From NCBI GenBank assembly GCA_028023455.1, contig JAQFVV010000555.1:186001-250000 (forward strand): a DNA stretch of 64,000 nt. Reading direction: 5' to 3'. A program made the position numbers and the translations under genes. The notes under the pieces were generated by a model. It did no database searches. It saw only the letters and a list, made by a program, of their open reading frames with translations, and was not told the DNA's origin. Shown here in pieces: positions 56,901 to 64,000 of the stretch (the stretch's first letter is position 1; every line of letters starts with the position of its first letter). This DNA is from Epiperipatus broadwayi (taxonomy: Eukaryota > Onychophora > Udeonychophora > Euonychophora > Peripatidae).

Positions 56901-59900
56901 CTTCATGTGTATAGCTAAGTAATATTTTTTTATTATCAATTTTTTTCATAATAATATCTTTGTTTTTATTAAAAAGTATAAGTTCAAAAAAGGTAACAAA
57001 CAGACTTGTCTAAAAATGTATATAATGAAATCTTTATATTGTTTGTAAATTTTATTAAAATCAAATGCGTTAAATTCAAAATTAATACCTGATTAATAAA
57101 AGTATTAAAATTAAATGTAAAAAAAAAATTCTTTCGATTAAAGCACTTTAATGACTAATAATGACTAATGTTTTACTAAATGGCAAATATGTTCAAACAA
57201 AAAGCTAATTCTAAAAACATATAATTATTAAGATACAATTACTTATTAATTTTTAAGCTAAATATAAACTGGTAAACAAGTAAGATATTATTTTCTGTTA
57301 AATAATGTCAACATATGGTGTGCAATAGAAGAAGTGTATTTTTCTTAATAGAGACTGTGTATAGAATATTATTTCTCTTTCATTTGAATTGTCAATAGTT
57401 TTGGTCATTTAGGAACAAGATCCATAAACAAGATCTCAATCAATAAAACAGTTAGTAAGTTTGTAAATTACTCAAAGCTTAAATTTTGGTGGAATATTTT
57501 TATCAGAAAATGATATAAATAGATCTTTATCATTTAAATAATTTATTTTGAATTGTAATCCCAAAAGAGTGTTTATGTAAAATCACTGCAAATGATTTTA
57601 AATAAACATAGATTTTATATCGTTTTTAAGAAAGTTTAATGACTTTCATGTGATTATTTTTGAGAGTTTATCAATTAAAATAATATTTGTAAGAAAATAA
57701 AATCATTAATGTTCCATCTTATAATAAATACATTAATTTTAAAGTATACATGACTTTTTTGTTAGTACATCTTTGAAAATATTTATATAAAATAATTTCC
57801 CTAACATAGAACAAATTTTAACTGAATTTTTTTCTTTATAAAATCATATAAGCATGAATATAAATTCAATGTTGTTGTGTGACTTTTCTCAAATATTTTT
57901 TTTATTCTGTGTTATTTATTTATTTAATTGATTTCTATTATTACTCATATAAATATTATCTTTGCAATGACCAGTAATATATCTCAATTTAGATGAAAGC
58001 AAATGTTATTTTATCAAAACTATCTTCTAGAAACTCTTTAAAAATGTAAAATTTTACAAAGACAATCCTGAATTTAATATGGAATATATATAATATAAAT
58101 AAAATGTTCATTAGTTAAAAACTATCATAATAGCAATATATTGTAAAAGTGTGGTCCAACTTATTAAAACAAATTATAACATTAACTATAAGGAGATTGT
58201 GAGATAGTCTTTTGTTTTCATTATTTTTTATTTTTGATATGTTATCTCTACTGACTACCATATAAAAGAAATTGATACTAAATTGACCAAATTCCTGAAT
58301 TTAATATATGAGAGTAACAAAAAAGAATGAGATCTAAAATTAAATTATTACATTTTTTAAAAAATAAAAATTAGTAAAGAGACAAAAATTAAAACTCTTA
58401 AACAATGGGATTTCATGCATCATATATGAGAAAAAGAAACTAAATTGTTTTAATCAAGACAAAAAACAGATAATAAATAATTCTAAGCTATTAACATGTA
58501 TAAAAATAATGCTTAGAAATGAATTGATGTTCATTTTATAATTTTATTGTGTTATAAAATAACAAATTATATCCAAAAGCTAATAATTTATATTGAATCT
58601 GAAGACATGAAGAATTTTGGCTGTTAAAGTTTTATTAATAATTTATTAATTTTTAGCTCGCTGAAAAAAACCAAAAAGTTGTCATACCTTTAAATATATA
58701 GCAAAAAATAGTAGTTCTGATAAATATTAGGCAATACAGAAGGATATGGGGATAAAAGACTCAATAAATATTGTAGATTAGGAGATTGCCAGTCATATGC
58801 CTATTAATAAGTCAACTTTATAAGCTAATAACATCAGCAATGTATTCACCATCACCAGAAGAAGACAGTAATAATCTGGATTATAGGAAAAACAGCAGTA
58901 AATATAGGAATATCATCCATCCACTGGCAAGTCATCAACCCATTACCCACTGGATGACCAGGCAATATCAAATGGATTACAAACTTCCATGATCCAGAAA
59001 CTTTCTTAATCTAGAACGAATCAGTCATCTTATTATCTATGCATGCATATATTAAAAAATAGCTGACTACATGGACTATCAATTTAAATTATTTACTATA
59101 TATCAGTATTATGAACAACCCATTTTTTCTTTGTTGTACAACTCTTTATTTTTTTTTTGAAAAAATTGATGATCCAACCCAATAATCATCTATCATAATT
59201 ATGTGATGAGGGGGTCTATAGGTTAATCACTATAATTTTGTGTGCAATAAAGTATAGTATAGATGCTGATCCCTAGACTTACCAATAAAGAAACAGATGA
59301 CTGATCGGTGTTGAGATTTTACCTATAAAACAATAAACATTCACATTACTATAGGACAAATTTGTTTATTGTTATAGTTAAATTAACTTAATGATTATTA
59401 TTATTTGTTATTCTGTATGACTGATTATACATCTTGAAAGAAAGGCTATTACTATCAGAAACACCAGTAGAATCAAAGGGGAAACTATATACCCAAAAAT
59501 GTTTGGCATTAAATCATGATGCACTGCCACAGATTAAGTTTGCCAAGTTAAATCCAGGGGACAGAAGTGTTGGTCAACAGGACAATCATATCAAATTAAA
59601 CATGAATTATATTGTTAAATTAAGTAAATGTTTAGACCAGACAGTGAATGATCATCCTACATGGAATCCAAGATTAGGGGATAATCATAATATTATGGAA
59701 ATCAAATGGATGTTGACCTGATCTATCCAAATATCAAATTGATTTAGTATTAAATATTTATATCACCCATAATGGAATAAAATTATTAATGGTTAATTTT
59801 ACTCAATTAGAATTTGTGAATGTTTATCATTTATCCATGCCACAACATTTACCCAATTTTCCATTACCTTGATATATCATTTATCTATCTTTCCATTAGC

Positions 59901-61157
59901 CATGACATATTATTTATTCTACTTTTCATTATATATGCCATACTACACATCTAACTCAGAGGTAAATATTTTTAGTTTGTATCAAACTTTTGATAATCAT
60001 CACCATAGATTTTAGGACTGTGCATATAACTGCTGAGTTTGAATTCTGAGGAGTGATAGGAATATAAGCAGAAACCATATGGTAATAATATGTATTAGAG
60101 TTGAATTCAGAATACTATAAATGTGACACATTTATAATTGTCAAACTTTAGGGAGTCAAACTCATTCCATGACTCCAATTTATAAATAAAATGAGTGGCA
60201 CAAGTAGCCATTTTGTTTTATTTCAATCCAATTAACAACCAATTACTGGTGCTAAACACTGTTCAATTGTGTTATTAGAAAATCTTGTCTCATACATAAT
60301 AAGGCATTTTGTTACAATTGGCACAACCATTTGTTGAAGGTGTAAACTCATATGGTTGACATATCCAATCCATCATAAATGCCATCCAAATCTGTGGAAA
60401 TCTTAAACAAGGGCCTAGGAGAATAGTTCATTTCATTATACAATAAACACAGCTCCATTACAAATGACAACTAAAGTGTTGAGGAAGGTACTTGTTATTG
60501 TACTGAAACATCAGATATTTAACTATTTTACCAAAAGAATATCCAAAATTAATAATAATATGAAATCATTTATATATTAATTTTAACCTTAGTTATTTAA
60601 TGCAAGTTTTTATGATCTTTCAAGCAGCAATGTTTGATGTAATATGTTATTATGTATCAGTTGTAAAATTTCTTATTTTGACATGTTTGGAAATTACAAT
60701 GGAGTTATAGCTGTTGCATGTTTTTCTTCATTAATTTATGCCTATCTCTAATCTTAGATTAGCATATACAATTTATTTTTCTATGAAAGTCATTTTAAAA
60801 TTATTAGATTAACAAAATGAGATATCTGCATCAACCAGACTTTTAAGAAATCACTAGATGTAATTTGCATAATAAAGAAGTGAGACCAGCCCAACTTTGA
60901 TCTCAAAAGAAATGACTTTTTCTGATTGTTTTATTGTTTATCTGAAATGCAAATAGTTTATGCAATATTTTTGCAAAATATTTATTTGAAACAAAATACG
61001 TACATGACTGCAATTATATATTATTTGAAAATATTATTTATTTTAAAAACAAAAACAAAGTAGAAGCAGTTTTTGCTGGATAATAAAATAATTTGTAAGT
61101 GGAATCCATAAAGAAATATTTTATTTAAATTTTAATGAAAATAAATGTAATGTTTGA

Positions 61158-61159
<2 letters not shown>
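54000..61159. other. Long AT-rich non-coding stretch
   Basis: More than 7 kb without a recognisable gene, exon or element. Frames of 60-95 codons occur (58786-58992 and 59434-59721 are the best) but have no domains and are of a size expected by chance at this total search length. The 58.8-60.2 kb part is slightly less AT-rich. Confidence 0.5.
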
Positions 61160-61200
<41 letters not shown>

Positions 61201-61376
61201 AATATAATATAAAAAAAACAAAAAAAAAAAAAAAAAAAAAAAAAAATAAAAAATCCAATAAATAATATAATATTTCACACCGAGGAGTGTTTTTGTTAAA
61301 GAAGAAAAAAAAAAACACAATAAAAAGGTTGGAGTGTTATTTTTTTTATTTTATTTATTAGTTTTTATTTTTTTTT

Positions 61377-61412
<36 letters not shown>
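61160..61412. repeat. TA runs and homopolymer A/T tracts
   Basis: TA run (61160-61195), a long A-rich tract (about 61195-61248), then a T-rich tract and a second TA run (about 61362-61412). The left half (TA then A) and right half (T then TA) are roughly inverted. Confidence 0.92.
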
Positions 61413-61415
<3 letters not shown>

Positions 61416-61589
61416 TTTACTGTGAATGTTTAGGTGATGACTGGTTGGTATCTAATTATATATATAATATCTCCAATATACTAAAAATGGATTATGTCTT
61501 TAGGTTTTGTCAAAATGTTACCAAATAATTTTATTTGTGGTATTTACTATATTATAGTATCTTGGAACATGTTATTATCTCAAAAGTAT

Positions 61590-62397
61590 TTTTATAGTAG
61601 ATTTGCAAGAAATATTTTGTGGACAATCAGAAGCTAAGGAAGTAAAAGTAAATGGAAATAATTTAAGTCATCTTCTTTTTGCAGATGATATAATTGCTTT
61701 TGCAAACAATGCTTTAGTGCTTCAGGAAATGTTGCAAGAGTTATCACATGAATGAAAGAAGGTATGATTAAAAGTGAATGTTAACAAAAAGTCTGCTGTA
61801 ATATTCAATGGATTTTATCAAAAGAAGAAAATAAAGAGTGGTAATGATAAGTTAAAAAAAGTTGACAAGTACAAACACCTTGATCACAATAGCAATACAG
61901 AAAAAAAATGATGAAATTAATAATAGAATTAAACTTAGTTGAGTACTTTAGGTAGAAATAACTTAGTATTAAAAGGAAAATATGTGTATGCATTTAAAAA
62001 AGGTATGTTTTTAATAAATGTGTTTTATGAGTTCTTACTTATGAATCTGGGACTTAGACACTTAACAGAAGAGCAATGTAGAGACTCCAGCCAATTCAAA
62101 AAAGTTTGGATAGATGAATGTTAGGAGCAACAAAAAGATATTAAGAGACTTAAGTGGAATTTGGAATGATATATTGCTAGAAAAGATGATAGTAAATGGG
62201 TAGTTGAAATCTTAATCTGGATTTCAAGAGATTGCATACGATCTAGAAATAAATCACATGTGAAATGGCTAAATAAAATAAATAAGTGTGCTGGCTTCAT
62301 GTGTAGAAGAGAAGTCAGAAATTGAAGAAGATGGATTGAACATGGAGGGACCTTCATTCTGCAGTGAATTATTAATGATTGAAAATGATTATGATGA
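61590..62397 (+). mobile_element. Degenerate 5'-truncated RTE-like LINE copy
   Basis: Matches the 3' part of the long LINE from about 17090 (LQEVFCG region) to its 3' end. Recognisable are TTGCAAGAAATATTTTGTGG, a LLFADDIIAFANNA block with the FADD box intact, the NNRIKLS region and the final FILQ segment. The end has an irregular GAT-rich tail (62380-62400). Many stops and indels break the frame, and it is clearly older than the 12.7-kb copy. Confidence 0.88.
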
Positions 62398-62400
62398 TGA

Positions 62401-63876
62401 TTACGATATATGACGAATACACATGTGTATAAAGTGTTACAAATTTCACAATATAACAATTCCCTTTTTAGATTTCTATAAGTTGTTCTTAGATTAAAAA
62501 TTCTCTATACCAATTTACAATGAGTTAAATGTTAATATTGATTTAATATAAAATAATATATATATATATATTATTAATTAAAATATAATATTTGATTTTA
62601 GTTATATTACAGTGCATATTACTAGTTGAAAATTAAAATACAAAATGTTCAAATCACCCTCCCAAACGGAATGCTGTCTGTGAATAACTATAAAGTCTGA
62701 ACTTCAAACAGCATGACTCAAAATAATTTTGTTTTAAAAATGTAGTAAATAGTTATCTCTGTTTAAAAATAACAGCTAAGAAAGTACATTTACTTTTGTC
62801 TTCTGATTTATTCCTGTCTGTTGTGAATTATAACTTACAAATAATTAAATATTATATGATTAAAAAATAATTTTCATCATTCTTTAAACACGAAGTTAAC
62901 TACAATCTTATTATAAAGACATTTGTTGCCTTTTGTCAAGTTTCATTCATTATCTTTCCTGGCTGAAAATTGTGTGCCTGCCTTCAAACAGACTTTTTAA
63001 ATTTTTTTGATCTTATCACTTCCGTAGTTAGATTTCTCTGTCTGCACGTAATTTAATCCCATTGTGCTCAAAATATAATTTTAAATATCTCCTTTTGCAA
63101 ATAAACTTCTAATTCAAAACTGTTGCACTTCTCCACATTTTTTCAAATGTTTTTTTTTTTTATTACAAAAAAGTATATACTCATTTGTAAATAAAAATGT
63201 GAACTAGTTACTCAAAAATTAATGCTTTATTTGATAGTCACGTTCATCATTAGTTGTAACAGTGTAAGAAACCACACTTGTCAGATATTATTTTCTTTCT
63301 TAGATAACACGTTTTGATTCAACATATTGAATAATATATACAAACAATCCAAACAATTAATGTATTGTATCTATTTTCTTTTGATTTTATTAAAACAGAT
63401 CAGAGATCTTTCTTCAATTTATAAATATAAAATTTTAATTTAATAAAAGTCAAACTTTTTGTTATCAAATTATATTGAACATTGACTGATCTTACTATAT
63501 TTAATTCTGTTTATATAAACATATTAATTTTTTTCTTTAGAAATCAAAAACATACCAAAAAAATATCAACACAAAAATAAGTTAAGTGTCAAATTTCAGA
63601 TGATTATATAAATAAACTTCTCAAACCATAAATACAATCACATTTATTACATAGCGGTTTTCTTCAATCTCTTTCTTTTTTTATTTATTTATGCTAACAT
63701 TTAACTTCTTTTTTCAGCCAAAATTTATATTTCAATGACCTGCAAACAATCTATTCTAATAATAGAAAAAGAAAATAATCAATACTTCTACTTTTTAAAT
63801 ACATTTTTAAAATAATTTATTTTATCCTCAATCATACTTACAAATAAAGCAACCAATACTACCACACTTCAAAGAT
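62401..63876. other. AT-rich non-coding stretch
   Basis: A short TA hairpin (AATAATATA/TATATTATT) lies at about 62550-62577. Nothing else recognised. Confidence 0.5.
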
Positions 63877-63982
63877 CTTTGAAATAATTTTTAATTAAGT
63901 AGATTTATACTTCAATTTAATTTTTTTATATATAATTTTAAAATTGAAGTATAAATCTACTTAGTTAAAAATTATTTCAAAG
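63877..63982. repeat. Near-perfect 45-bp-arm hairpin
   Basis: The left arm (63877-63920) and right arm (63936-63982) are inverted copies with only a few differences. They include TAGATTTATACTTCAATTTA and its complement, with a ~15-base spacer. No coding. It is a candidate small foldback element. Confidence 0.88.
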
Positions 63983-64000
63983 AAAATATTTTGTTTTATT

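Noticed and set aside
58786-58992. 68-codon frame in a less AT-rich patch
   Set aside because: No domain, splice sites or conserved motif visible.
59434-59721. 95-codon open frame, longest outside the elements and simple repeats in the last 15 kb
   Set aside because: No recognisable domain. A frame of this length is roughly what chance gives over both strands of 64 kb at this base composition.

Overview
The window is AT-rich metazoan-type genomic DNA: long non-coding stretches, many simple-sequence repeats and decayed transposable elements. No cellular gene is complete here. The exon at 1.7 kb has a 3' acceptor and a 5' donor, so the genome has spliceosomal introns. RTE-like LINEs, a Penelope-like reverse transcriptase with a hammerhead-type ribozyme, a possible C2H2 zinc-finger relic, and long (TA)n, (ATCT)n and (ATT)n arrays would suit a lophotrochozoan such as a cephalopod. 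That placement is inference only; no species can be named from the sequence.

Layout. 1-12.5 kb: AT-rich DNA with one Ly6/uPAR-like exon (minus strand, 1639-1782), a LINE fragment that keeps the 5' end (2885-3735, minus), and TA or ATT arrays. 12.6-18 kb is the richest part. A 5'-truncated LINE copy (12657-13936, minus) faces a near full-length copy of the same family (14653-17958, plus) and forms a 1.28-kb inverted repeat. A TIR-bounded segment and TA hairpins lie between them. The long copy has an APE endonuclease and a reverse transcriptase in one frame, split by a single TGA. 18-32 kb: non-coding DNA with a degenerate minisatellite (20.6 kb), ATCT and TA arrays, an 800-bp foldback (25.1-25.9 kb) and a weak zinc-finger relic.

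32-35 kb: a decayed Penelope-like RT fragment on the minus strand abuts one of two direct repeats 456 bp apart. Between the repeats, on the same strand, is a hammerhead ribozyme-like motif with an intact core and a 7-bp stem I. 38.3-40 kb: a decayed LINE RT of another clade. 42.2 kb: a TA-flanked MITE-like foldback. 43.9-46.2 kb: a rearranged LTR retrotransposon relic (gag-like coiled coil and integrase C-terminus, minus strand). 49.5-51.5 kb: a 128-bp tandem duplication, a foldback whose two arms each carry a hammerhead-like relic, and a small palindromic element sharing the 34-kb repeat. 52.4 kb: a GC-rich tRNA-like retroposon with an A tail and 8-bp flanking repeats. 53.5 kb: a 450-bp ATCT array. 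61.6-62.4 kb: a fourth, degenerate copy of the 15-kb LINE. 63.9 kb: a 45-bp-arm hairpin.

The elements do not form a pathway. They look like layered insertions: one LINE family in four states of decay, plus Penelope-like, LTR, tRNA-derived and foldback elements, with TA arrays repeatedly sitting at element ends and inside short inverted repeats.
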